A DNA stretch of 64,000 nucleotides from Magicicada septendecula (lineage: Eukaryota > Arthropoda > Insecta > Hemiptera > Cicadidae): contig CM068369.1 in NCBI GenBank assembly GCA_034769895.1, forward strand, positions 428,817,479-428,881,478. Reading direction: 5' to 3'. Of the stretch, positions 21,640-32,699 are shown piece after piece. The notes below the pieces were generated by a model. It made no database searches and had not been told where the DNA came from. It saw only the letters and a list, made by a program, of their open reading frames with translations. Within the stretch, counting starts at the first letter, position 1; the number at the start of each line of letters is the position of its first letter. The position numbers and the translations under genes are program-made.

Positions 21640-23740
21640 GTAGAGTCAGACAGATACTCAACGCCCCTGCTCTGACGCGCAGGCCAGCTCAGGTCCGCCG
21701 CCACAGCATCACCAAACACTGAAACAACAAATCAAAATATTAAATAGTGGCCTTATACAACACCATATCCCCAACTGATCTGTTCCCCCCTAGCGGTGCT
21801 GGTTTGCGCTAAGAAGCACTGGTTTTGTTTTTACTCACTTATTACTAACATGTATATATCAGAATACCTAACATAACTTAACATAAGAAAACACAGTACA
21901 TTAATAATTCATTTTAAAATAAACAACTTACAAATAAAATGTTATACACTTTACATCATTAAATTGACATATAAAATCAAAAAATTACTTTTAAACTTGA
22001 TTTACTCTTATTAATTCGTTTCTCAAAATTACAAAATTTATTTTTTTTTTTTTTTATTTATTTATTTATTTCTGGCCATCATTATTCCATTTCATTACTT
22101 TGGGTGATTCTACGTTACTCATTATAATTTACTTTATCCACTTGGCATTTACTCATAAACTTCCCCTTTTATTACTCTAATGCTCCCTTACAAAATCTTT
22201 AACTAGTATGACACCCCACTATCAAAATTTTACTAACCCTTCTCTAACTCTAACTACTTACTACTTTAACTCCAATCGCCACCTTCTACTCTTATATAAA
22301 AAAAATACTCTCTAACCCTTTGTACATAGGATACGTGTTTCCTTCCCAAAACTCATTCCCTTATGTTGGTCCCTGGACTCACCCTAGGTAACCCTTTCCG
22401 GCGCCAATCGGTCCCTATCCCGTCCCAACCCTTGTTGCGGACTCCCCATTACACTACCACTACTACAAATTGCCATCCCCAAAAAATCTCAATCTCATAA
22501 CCTCACTACAATTACAACAAATTAACATCAACAAATAAACAATATATCGCTCCAACCTCTACATAAAATCTCCATTTCTACTGTGTCTCCACTTATTTCT
22601 CAAAATTCTATAACATACATTAACTCAAAACAACATTGCATCATTTTCATTTCCACTATTACTTTAACTTTTACTTCGATTTGGACAAATCTATGTCCCA
22701 CAAAATTCAACTTGAATTGACTCAAACATTTTATTCAAACAATTACTATCACCCACTTCTATCTTTTACAACCTATTGAAAATTTTACTTATTACAACTA
22801 TTTTTCATTTTATTTTAAAATCTATAAACACATTGAAAACATATTATTATATTTTTATAATACTTATTCCTAACATACTAATGCAATCAACACAATAAGA
22901 CACAATAACACAATATAAGAAGTATTTAGTGCATCCAATTTTTAAATTCAAACAAAATTATTGAGTAGCAAATCATCATTATTAATTAAAATATATCAAA
23001 TTTTTAATACGTTATCCCCTTGGATAACCTCCCAGCCACACACACTATTTTAATACATTACATAACATAATACACAAATAGCAATAAACCTGGATTATTA
23101 GCATACATCAAACAAACAATTCTCTTTTACATCATTTATATAAAATTTATAAACATTATTATTTAAAATTTTTCATTAACTGTTTTTATTTATCATCATT
23201 ATTGACTTATCCTGTGTTGCAATCAGATTTTCAAAATTGCTTAAAATTTATTATTAACACATATTTTTAATCATTATGTTCCACAAAATAGACCAGTTAA
23301 CATTTATTTATTTATTCATGATTATTAAATTAAAATCTCATCACACAATTTAAATTCCTTATAAAATTCAAACACATAATATTCAATCACAATATCTAAA
23401 CATCTCAACTTATTTAATTCAATTGATTATTAAAATAACATATTCATTTGATTATTAAAACATATTTCAATTATTATCAACATTCTACAAATCATTAATT
23501 ATTGTCTTCATTATTATTTTATTATTTAACTAGAGTGCTAAAATATTAATAATATTACAACATTTTCTAAAACATATACACATTACTTTTCTAACATTTC
23601 ACAATACACACAAATGAATTCAATATTATTTACAAAATATGCGTCAAAACTGTTCAAGTGTATCTCACTTCAGATGTCCAAATCAGCAAGGTCAAACAAC
23701 CATAAAACAAAATGTTTAATTGTCTTTTATTGTCTTACCG
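21640..23740 (-). other. E3 non-coding interior
   Basis: About 2.1 kb with no credible gene. It includes a block near 22330-22450 that aligns to E4 near 33430-33530 (shared GGTTACCT...TAAGGGAATGAG), and hairpin HP-A at 23011-23028. A poly-T run lies at 22038-22056. Confidence 0.6.
23011..23028 (-). other. Conserved hairpin HP-A, E3 copy
   Basis: GTTATCC and GGATAAC around a 4-nt loop, following TAGTGTGTGTGGCTGGGAGG on the minus strand. E4 has GTTACTC/GAGTAAC here, so stem bases have changed on both sides. Confidence 0.6.
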
Positions 23741-23741
23741 T

Positions 23742-24755
23742 CTACCCTCCATCGTCCCAAATCAACCTTGGTTTTATATAACACTGTTGCTTTTTATTTA
23801 CAAACAAATGGTTACTTTGTGTGTCATAACCAGAACAACCAAATTCACTCATTTTACCAGAATACTCATTAAACCAGTCTACGTTAGGTATCTTTGTTAC
23901 GTCTCCGTCATTACATTCAGTCACTATCGGTCTAATTATTTTTATCAAATCATTGTAATCATTATTATTCAAATATATTTCTAAGCCTTCTTTCCATTCA
24001 TCATACTTTCTATTCAAATTATACAATTCTGTTACATACCATTCTCTATTTACCCCTCTCTCTTCATAACACCACATCACACTCTCACAATTGTTCCGGA
24101 CAGAGGGTACACAATTACTCCACAAAAATAAACACCTCAATTCATCTACCAATACGGGACTCTTGCCCTTCAACCACAACACTTGTGGACTCAATAAATC
24201 ATCATAAACATCATAAATAATAAAGGGAAAATTTGCCCTCTGTCCCCACTCTACTACAACATTATTTTTTCTCTCTCTCTCTAACTCACTGACACACATT
24301 AACATTTCATAATCACTACCTTCCACCAACTCATCAGTACTCTCATTCTTTATATTTTCATCATTATTCTTCACCCCCACTATACTCTCAAAATTGTCTA
24401 CTATTTCGTCATTTTTACATTTTGTCTTACTTAAAACATTGTCACCTAATTTCTCGAACTTCTGTTCTAACTTATTTAAACCGTTTCTTATTATTTCGTT
24501 AGTGCTTTCTAACTGTTTACTCATTTCTTGTATTTCATGTTTCAACTCTTTCTGATTTTTTAATAACTCTTGCATATCGTTTTTCTGTTCATTAAAAAGT
24601 AATTTCATCATCTTGATCAAATCATTATCTTCAGCCGTTTTATTCGCGACTGGTGTTGAGTGAACACCTTCATGCATGATTTGAGATTCAGTTATGCTTA
24701 TCTGGCTTTCATCTACACTGTCAGTGACGCTGACAGTTTCCTGATTGTCTGCCAT
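23742..24755 (-). CDS. Intact coiled-coil, gag-like protein of E3
   Basis: This is the reference copy of the family protein, 337 residues with no break. Residues 1-45 are acidic and Ser/Thr-rich (MADNQETVSVTDSVDESQIS). About 45-120 is a strong coiled coil rich in Lys, Glu, Gln and Asn. About 120-160 is an acidic linker. About 160-337 is a folded-looking domain with G-Q-R-A-N-F-P, a K-x-P-V-L-V-x-E-L segment, P-S-V-R-N-N, W-C-Y-E-E-R and the terminal K-P-R-L-I-W-D-D-G-G. There is no zinc knuckle, no protease D-T/S-G and no membrane segment. It is the first and only gene after the PBS, which suggests an RNA-binding or particle-forming Gag-like role, but I do not recognise the domain. The ATG at 24755 matches the start of the E1, E2 and E4 copies. 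Confidence 0.8.
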   Translation of the reverse strand: MADNQETVSVTDSVDESQISITESQIMHEGVHSTPVANKTAEDNDLIKMMKLLFNEQKNDMQELLKNQKELKHEIQEMSKQLESTNEIIRNGLNKLEQKFEKLGDNVLSKTKCKNDEIVDNFESIVGVKNNDENIKNESTDELVEGSDYEMLMCVSELERERKNNVVVEWGQRANFPFIIYDVYDDLLSPQVLWLKGKSPVLVDELRCLFLWSNCVPSVRNNCESVMWCYEERGVNREWYVTELYNLNRKYDEWKEGLEIYLNNNDYNDLIKIIRPIVTECNDGDVTKIPNVDWFNEYSGKMSEFGCSGYDTQSNHLFVNKKQQCYIKPRLIWDDGG

Positions 24756-24990
24756 TTTTCTTAAAAAAAATTTTTTATATATATATTTCTTAGCAAAATA
24801 TTATTTTGTCATACATAATTATTATTGAGAAAAGAAAAAAAATGTTCTGCTCACTCATACTACAAAACATGACATAACCTTATTCTATACGTCTATTTTA
24901 CGCATGCCAAAAAGAAAATTTATTTTACCTTAAACAACCATTCTGCTTTCCCAGTGGGCCTATATTTATATAATATTATTATATAAATCG

Positions 24991-25009
24991 TCCCTAAGTT
25001 CGGAAGCCA
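24991..25009 (-). promoter_or_regulatory. Primer binding site, E3
   Basis: Minus strand TGGCTTCCGAACTTAGGGA, two bases after the 5' LTR end. It looks like a drifted Lys-type PBS (TGGCGCCCGAACAGGGAC). Confidence 0.5.
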
Positions 25010-25011
25010 AA

Positions 25012-26291
25012 TGTGAAGCTACTTTCCTTCACATAAAAGTCACTAACAATCATTGTATATTTGTCGGGCGCCATCTTGCCAACTGCAAGAAAATAATTTA
25101 TGAGGGTTCTTTTCAGCGGACTAGGAGAGCAGAATGTGGTTGCTGAAATAATTAATTTAATTCATATTGGCAATGAACCTAAGGTTTATTTATTCTTTAA
25201 TACACACAACAACAAAAAATAAAACTTCTTTTCCTACACTTACATACTATTGCCAACTTAACTATGAACTCGTGAAATGAATGTCATTAAAATTATTTTT
25301 CTTACATCTTTTTCATTATTAATTTGGTCTTATTTATTAATTATATTTCTTTGATTATATTTCACCAATAATTACATTTAATGATTATATATCTTCACAA
25401 ACCAGCCTTCTTTGTTTAAATTTATCTATTCTCACATACTCACGCACACACACACACACACACACACCCAATTAATTTATACCCCGTGAGATCTCATATT
25501 TTTGTTATTTTATGATTTTGGTTAACTTTTGTTAAATAGTTCGATACACATTTTTTCTTTTTACTTATCTGTTCAAATGAGTCCTGAAGGCGTCACACTA
25601 TTTTACACGCACATTTGCTATATTTTTTAAACTGATGATTTCCGAAAAATGTCTCTACATTTTGTATATGTATTCCGATTTCTACATGTTCTTAAAGCTG
25701 TTATTATACTCTGATTTAGAGTTAAAAAGCGTTATGTTTCATTTTTTGGTGCGGGCACGAAAATCACGCACAGCCGGCAAACGCACAGTCACATCGCGTC
25801 CATATTTATTGGATGTTCATAGCCGACTGAGAGAGAGCTACAGGCGCTATTTTATGAAGTCACCGTTGTTGGATATTCAATTCTGATTGGTTTTCAGTTT
25901 GTATCCTTGCGCCAGTGGACTGTTTTTGGCTTGTTGACAAAACTGATGACACACATCGTTATATAATTTGCTGACGCAACACATCGCCTGATGTCTGGTT
26001 GTGTAACGTGTTTACAGATCTTGTTACATAACGTGTTTACGTTTTCCGGGTTCGTCATTGTCCTTGAACTGAGTTTGGTACAGTTGCCGGTTATTAAAAC
26101 TGTTTATAGGAATATTGTTGAATCATATGGTCTCATAATGTCTCAAACAATGCTGCCATCGTCTCGATCGCTCCAAATAATAAATTTACCGTTCTGTCAT
26201 AACATTTTTCTATCATTTGACAATTATTTATTATTAAAAAAAATACAAATCCTGTTATTACCCCAGGTATGCCCAAAAATGCCCCGCTACA
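25012..26291 (-). repeat. E3 5' LTR
   Basis: 1280-bp direct repeat of 20159-21437, almost identical, hence a recent insertion. Confidence 0.9.
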
Positions 26292-26352
26292 ACACCGCCT
26301 GAGCTGAGATCGCCCAATCATCCTAAATTTTTTTAATTGTTTTAATTAAACA
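26292..26352 (+). repeat. LTR-B copy 1, terminal fragment
   Basis: CACCGCCTGAGC onward aligns to 43537-43599 in LTR-B copy 2. It ends at the E4 leader with TTAAACA before the PBS. Confidence 0.65.
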
Positions 26353-26355
26353 ATT

Positions 26356-26373
26356 TGGCGCCATCCGGGATTT
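26356..26373 (+). promoter_or_regulatory. Primer binding site, E4
   Basis: TGGCGCCATCCGGGATTT. The same site with two changes (TGGCGCCACCCGGGATTT) follows LTR-B copy 2 at 43603. Confidence 0.6.
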
Positions 26374-26390
26374 ATACACCCCTAGTGAAC

Positions 26391-26400
26391 AACAGGTAAG
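26391..26400 (+). promoter_or_regulatory. Splice-donor-like site in E4 leader
   Basis: AACAGGTAAG, with GT at 26396. The same CAGGTAAG is kept in the leader after LTR-B copy 2 (43641-43649), and GGTAAG is found after the LTR-C PBS. A leader intron ending before the ATG at 26742 is possible. Confidence 0.4.
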
Positions 26401-27800
26401 GACTCCGATACTGGTTATTGTACGTTCACGACGGACACAATCGGCGTGAGTTACGTTCCAGAGCGACGACGGATTGGTAAGACTTGAGAGTATACACATT
26501 ACCCCAATTACACTCTTACACGTTTACAATTAGACGGACATCGTTTTATTACACTATTTATAAAGTAATTTATAAATCACACCTACAAGTGAATATAAGC
26601 GTGATTTGGAAGTTAAGTGGTATACGTACTAATTACGTATAAACGATAATAAGTTAGAATTAAGTGATACTTATGTTATACTATACTGAATACAGTTAAG
26701 ATTGATTTTGTGTAGAGGAAAACCTCATAAATAAACTAAAAATGGATAATAATGAAAGTAAAGCCAGTATGAGTGATGTAACTGTCACGGGGGAGATAGA
26801 AATTCAGTCAGACCCGAATGGGGTCAAAGAAAATGTTTTATGCGAAGTAGATGATGTAAACGATTCAGGAATGGAGACAACTCCAAGCCTGATAGACGAA
26901 TCTGTAATAATGAGTGAAGCAAAAGCAGAATCTACTCATGTAATAAGTAAAGCAAAAGAACTGTCACTGGACGATATATATAATTTCATGAGAACAATGT
27001 CTGATAACTTGAGTAGTAATATCAATGCAAAATTTGACGTGCAAAATAGTAATTTCAATGTTAAACTTGATGAAGTGAGCATTGAAATGAATGATAAATT
27101 AAATGAACAGAATGATAAGATTAAAAATAATTTTACTGAAAAATTGAATGAGATCAGAGATGAAATTAAACAACAGAATTTTAATTTTAGTAAGCAAGTG
27201 GATGAAATTAACACACGTTGTAATAATATGTCGGAGCAGATATTAGAATCGAAAAGCAATAATAGCAAGGAGAAAATTAATGAGATGAATAAAAGGTTAG
27301 ACAGTAAAATAAATCAGATAATGAATAAAAAGGTAAGTGACAGTGGTAATATGACGAAAAATAATGAAGTAATTGATAACAAGGTAAGTGGTAATTACGG
27401 TAGTGAATCTAATAGTCAAGCAAATGTGAGAATTAAAATAATATAATTAAAAACGTGGTATTAGAGAATAAGGTAGTTAATGTTGAGAGTGATAATGAAG
27501 ATTGTGGTGAGGTAGAGTTGTTAACGAGTGCTGATGAGGCTGAGAATGTGATGAAAGGTTAGGTGGGCAAAGGGCAAATTTTCCCCAAGTATATGGTGAA
27601 ACAGAGGTTTCACAAGTGTTGTATGAGGACAGAGTTTCCTCCAGTAGTTGTGTGGAAGACGAGGTGTCTTCAAATAGTCCCTTAATTTGTTGTAATATTC
27701 TTGGAAGAGCCAAGAAATATAGTAAGTTTGTTGTGCCCTTTGCGTGGTATGAAATAGGTCAGTGGGGTGGTGACAGGTGTTATGATGAGGAGAGGTATTG

Positions 27801-30800
27801 CATACCTGCCAACTTTCCAAAAGGCCAATCAGTAAAAATCCCGCGCGTCAAAATACGTCAAAAGTCCGAACCCGCGCGTCAAAATGCAGTTTAACAACAC
27901 AAAATGCATGCATATTTTTCACTTCAGATAATTAAGAGTTCTATAGCATTAATACAATATTCTAAAGGACAAAATATTTAACGTGAATTAAACAACCACA
28001 AGTACTTGTAAAATTTATCAATGAAATCCACTTACCCAACGTTATTCGTAGACTATGCACACAACCGAAGAAAATTTTGCAGAAAAGAGTATCTTGCTGC
28101 ACTTCAAACCAAAAAGATAATTATATACAGTACACTGAAGTTATTTATATTATTTACAATCACATGCACTTCCTTTAGTCCGATTTAAGGGATAAACTTG
28201 TAGCTTGTTTAGCTTTCTTTAAAAAGTCTTTAGAAAAAGTGCTTTTATGACATGGTTCAAAACTGTTCGTCTTCAAAATGGAAATGGCTTCCAGAGTTCC
28301 ACTGGACATAGATGACCTGAACTGAGTCCTATTCTTCTTAACTAGGCTAAAAATACGCTCGCATTCTGCATTACTATGCGGTATTGTAAGAATAGACAAC
28401 ATGAATCTAGAGATTCTGTCGAATTTATGATGTCCATCAGCTTCAAGGATGTTTGACACCTGAGCCCATTTAGAAACAACCGAACCCTGTTTACCTTCAA
28501 CAGAAGACAAGTCATCTATCTGAAGGGCTGCAAACTGCGTTTGGAGTTCATTGACAGCATCATCTCTTGTTTCATTTCCTTTCCGCAACAGAATAATGGG
28601 AAACTTCTCCAAAAAGAAATTAACGGAAGAAAACTGAGCTTCTTCGATGCTGTCAAGTTTTGCAACCTGTGCATGCTTCAGGACATCACTCCTGAAAGGG
28701 AACTTATTGACCACATATGTAATCACAGGCAGTACAGAAATAGTTTCTGACAGACGAAAAAAATAGAGATTTGTCTTCATCTTTCAGTGTCTTAACCAAG
28801 TTCTGGGTTTGAATGCCAATAATCAATTCCTCGTCAACTTTCTGGTTCTGGGTAGGGTGATACTGGACATCAAGCAATGCAGAGCCTTTAATTACACTTG
28901 GTTTCACAAACTTAGTGAGCGTCTGTTTCAACAGATCCATCATTAAGTCGAATAATATGTGAATATGCGGGGAAGCACTCTGAAGGACTGTATTAACTCT
29001 TTCAAATGATGGGATAGTCACATGCAGAAAAGTGCAAATAGCCTTATTAAGGTCTGAAGATAGAAACATGAACGGCTTTTCTTCGCGAGATGTAGTGGGA
29101 TTCACATTTCGCAGAACTGGCGTGTCACATTTGGAAGAACGTGCCATTCTTTTGGCTTCAGATGAGGAGGAGCAATCGAGAAGTCTCTTTTTCTGGTTGT
29201 CATCAGATCTACTGTGGCCTGCTTTAGGAATGGTGAAGAATGACAAACTGGCAGAAACGTTTGGAGCACTCACTACTTCATCTTTGAAAAACGAAAGAAG
29301 TGGATCCCACTGATCTAATAATCTGTCTAAACACCTGCCTAAGGATAGCCATCTTGTGCAAACGTGCTTCAAAAATTTCTTTATTTCTTTTCCATGCAAA
29401 CTTTGAAATTTCTGAAGCCGTTCTTTTCTCTTGGCACTCTTCTCCAGGTAATAGAAAAGGTCAACAAGAATCTCATCGATTCTGAGTGGTAAACTTGCTG
29501 CAGCTTTCTCAGCAGCTAAATTAATGAGATGGCAGCTGCAACCAATGCCAAAAATATCTGCATGAGCTTCTTTCAGAACTGCAAGAACTCCATTTTTCTG
29601 TCCAATCATAACAGGAGCATTGTCCGAACAGAATGCAAGACAGTTTTTAATTGGTATTTTGTGGAATTCCAATTGCGATAATAGCAGCTTACCAATGTTG
29701 CGTCCAGTCGAATCTCCTTCCATTGTACCGATAGTACACTACTTGTAACATTTTCTTGCACAGCATCATAAAATGTAACCACTATCGGATACAGCTTCGA
29801 ACTAGTGTCATTGCTTCCATCTGTGGACAAACAAAATGGTCCATTCTGTAGACGTGTGACAATTTCTTGGGTTGTACAATGTGCCATTTCGTTCAAAACA
29901 CACGTTGTTTTCGTGCGACCACAGCATACGTTTTAGCAATTTCCGATGTAGGGAACATCCTTCTGAACAAGGCTCCTGCATGATCAGTTGCAGCCAGTGG
30001 TATGTTGTGCTCTATTAGAAAAGAAGTAAACAAACACTCGGCTTGAATAACATCGTAATTACTATCTCCAGCTTTGGTAAATAAACTATATATTTTCTGA
30101 TTCTCTGCCTTTGACTTCAAATTACTGAGATGTTTAGCACACTTAATATGATTTGTAATGTCGTTTTTGCCGCCATGTGCTATATTAATATCACACGCAC
30201 ACACGGTACAAAACGCAAATTTTTCTCCTTTTCTGGATTTCAAGATGCATGGGAATTCCAAAGAATACGATTCCCTGAACACCTGAAAATACTGCTTTTT
30301 CGTGGATTCACTCATGATTTCTGATAAAAAACACAGTCATAAAGCGACAAACACAATTCACGTTATCCCACAACTCACAACATAACCTTTGTATCGAAAT
30401 AAGTGAAGACAACAATGAAGCAAAAATAGCGACAAGCACAATTCACGTTTTTTTCAAACTTGCAGCATAACCTTGACTTCCCAACGCGTTGAGAAAAATA
30501 CGACGCAAAATAAACGAGGAGCACGATTCACAAGGTCTTTCCCCAATTACAACACAACATATTCTCAGCTTCCAAACACATGGTGCAAATAAAATGAAGA
30601 TAAACAAGCGACGAGCACAATTCACGATTTCTTTAAAAACAATTCCAGCACAACCTTGACTTCCCAACACGTTGCGTAAAACACAAAGAAAATGCAACGA
30701 GCGCAATTCACACGTTATTCTGTAACTATAATATACAATCTCAGCTACGTAACTTGCATCCAACCACGCCAAGTCAGCGAAACAAAGAATACTTTAACCA

Positions 30801-31165
30801 CGCTTCAATCGGAGCAGCTTGCGAACCAACTAGTCGATCTCGCAACTCAAATATATCGATATATAACGACTGCATTTCAGCCGGAAAGCGTTGTATTCAT
30901 ATAGGAATGTATTCATGGTCGAAAACTGTAACGACCGGAAAATGCGATGTATCGAATACTCACGGGTCACACACATCGAGATAATATATTATATCGATGG
31001 TCACACAACATGTACCGGTAGCATGCAGAAGCTTGTTCTGGCGCGAATTTTCAAAATAAGGTCTTCGTACGTAAAATCGTAAAATATCGTAGTTCATCCG
31101 TAAAGCCGTAAAACACACGCTATTCCGTAAATTTTACAGAAAACCCGTAAAAGTTGGCAGGTATG
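27801..31165 (-). mobile_element. hAT DNA transposon
   Basis: The ends are CATACCTGCCAACTTT and its reverse complement. Flanking GGTATTG is present on both sides, giving an 8-bp duplication with one mismatch (GGTATTGC/GGTATTGT) if the terminal base belongs to the target. The insertion splits the E4 gene, whose reading text continues cleanly across the two flanks. Inside is a frameshifted hAT transposase on the minus strand. About 370 bp at the left and 850 bp at the right are non-coding subterminal sequence. The right part has tandem-like units (ACGAGCACAATTCAC) at 30425-30720. Confidence 0.88.
28175..30315 (-). pseudogene. hAT transposase, frameshifted
   Basis: It starts MSESTKKQYFQVFRESYSLE at 30315. 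An N-terminal BED/TTF-type zinc finger follows (C-x2-C then H-x3-5-H near residues 37-61). A DDE-like core includes L-S-T-D-G-S-N-D and C-S-D-N-A-P-V-M-I-G-Q, and C-S-C-H-L-I-N-L. The C-terminal hAT dimerisation domain has N-A-E-C-E-R-I-F-S-L-V-K-K-N-R-T. The order matches hAT transposases of the ZBED/ZMYM-like type found in animals. Three frame changes are visible (near 29895, 29725 and 28780), so no full-length enzyme is made from this copy, although the total length of about 700 codons is normal. Confidence 0.88.
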
Positions 31166-32345
31166 GTATTGTGATGAGAGAGAAAAAGAGAGAGATAGAG
31201 ATGTTTGAGATTAATATAGGTTATGAAATGTTAGTGCAGAGTTTAGATATGGAGAGAGGAGAGAAAATTGACTTCCCTTGTGAAATAGAGATGGATGATT
31301 ATTTTGATGATACTGTTGTAGATGATAAACACTTACCTAATGATGTAATTGATATAGTGGAGGAATATGCTGATAGAATGTACCTTATGTTAACCAAAAA
31401 TACTGATGGAGACTGGACTAAAATTACCAATGTAGACGGGCTTTATGAAATAATGGGAGACAAATATGTAGTTAAATACTGTGTCAATATAATTAACGAA
31501 AGTAGTCATTACAATAATAATTATAATGTAATGTGTGTTGAGAAAAATGAGTTGTGTTATAAATACATCAGATAATATATGATGATGGGGGTTAAATAAA
31601 AATCAGTGAATGGACATTTTAAATATTTTAGTTTATGGTAATGACCTTGCTAACTTATGAAATGAGGTGTGGTAAACAGAAATATGACGAAGAATTGTAA
31701 ATAAATTGATAGTGAAATTAATTATGTTGTGTTGTAAAATGTATTCGATGTTATAATAATAATATTTTGGCAGACTAAATAAATAACGAGAACAATTATG
31801 AAGGTGATAATAAATGAATTGTATTTGTTTTGGAGTTAGGTAATTAAAATAATTTGTGTTTTTAATAACTGATGGAATTATTCTCAAAAAATAATTTGAG
31901 AAGAAGTAATTGATTAATTTAAAATGTTGTATAAAGAGATTTTGATAATGAATTTAAATGATTTTAGGAGATTGGAACTTGATAATAAATAATAAATGAA
32001 TAAATGTAAAATGTGTTTAGTTTGTGGAGTAACATGGTTGTTAAAATGTTTCAGAAGATACATGGAGTTATGTACATTATTTGGTGGTTATATTTTTGTG
32101 TCTATGACAGTAATCATGTTGTATTCAAGTATATGAGTGATGTAATGTAAGTACGAAGCTTATAATGCAATTTAAATAAAATAAAATGTTTAATGTTTGA
32201 ATGGTAAATTGTATATGAAGCTCACAGATGTTAAATAAAATAATAATATAGCCAAACATATAATGGTTTACCATCTGTGAATTGCAGTAGCAGTGTCAGT
32301 GTAAACCTTGTATGTCTTTTTAGTAGTTTCCCCTACATTTCGGGC

Positions 32346-32371
32346 GGTCACGGTTTCACCAAACACTGACC
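32346..32371 (+). other. Conserved hairpin HP-B, E4 copy
   Basis: GGTCA/TGACC around a loop with CACCAAAC, as in E1. Confidence 0.5.
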
Positions 32372-32677
32372 GTGGATTTATAATGTCAATATATTCTAAA
32401 TTGGTGAACTTAGAAATTAACTGGGGGGTAAATCAGGGGAATCTACATAACTATGGAACAGCGGCTATCATCAAAGGTGGTGGTAGTGCCGTATTAAGGG
32501 TGTGTGAATCATTATAGTAGGATTACTGGTGTCCTTGGACATCAGTAATGCCGAATTTTTATATAACGCTGAAGCAAGAACGGGGTAGGCAGCGTCTACC
32601 CCTAAAAAACGTCCGTTCTTGTGGAAGCAACTGGGCGCCACAGTCCAGTGGGGGATCATAGTGTGTGTGGCAAGGAG

Positions 32678-32695
32678 GTTACTCAGGGGAGTAAC
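32678..32695 (+). other. Conserved hairpin HP-A, E4 copy
   Basis: GTTACTC-AGGG-GAGTAAC, perfect 7-bp stem after TAGTGTGTGTGGCAAGGAG. Confidence 0.6.
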
Positions 32696-32699
32696 GAAT

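Larger units (their letters stand above)
20159..26291 (-). mobile_element. LTR element E3, complete and young
   Basis: LTRs of 1279 and 1280 bp (20159-21437 and 25012-26291) differ only in a one-base indel and one CA unit that I noticed. A 4-bp target duplication ACAC lies at 20155-20158 and 26292-26295. The uninterrupted target is visible in LTR-B copy 2 near 43510-43540. The interior carries one intact gene (24755-23742) and about 2.2 kb of non-coding sequence ending in hairpin HP-C and a G-run. No RT, integrase or protease is present, so mobility must depend on enzymes from elsewhere. Confidence 0.92.
26742..31575 (+). pseudogene. E4 coiled-coil, gag-like protein, interrupted by hAT
   Basis: An open frame of 234 codons from 26742 to 27446 starts MDNNESKASMSDVTVTGEIE and contains a long coiled coil with repeated F-D-x-x-N and K-L-N/D-E units. 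After a stop and frame changes, coding text resumes near 27550-27800, where a hAT element is inserted. It continues at 31166-31575 with D-E-R-E-K and N-T-D-G-D-W-T-K-I-T-N-V-D-G. The last codons are frameshifted, so the D-D-G-G end (near 31580, GATGATGGGGG) is out of frame. Closest relative by eye is the E1 copy. Confidence 0.7.
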
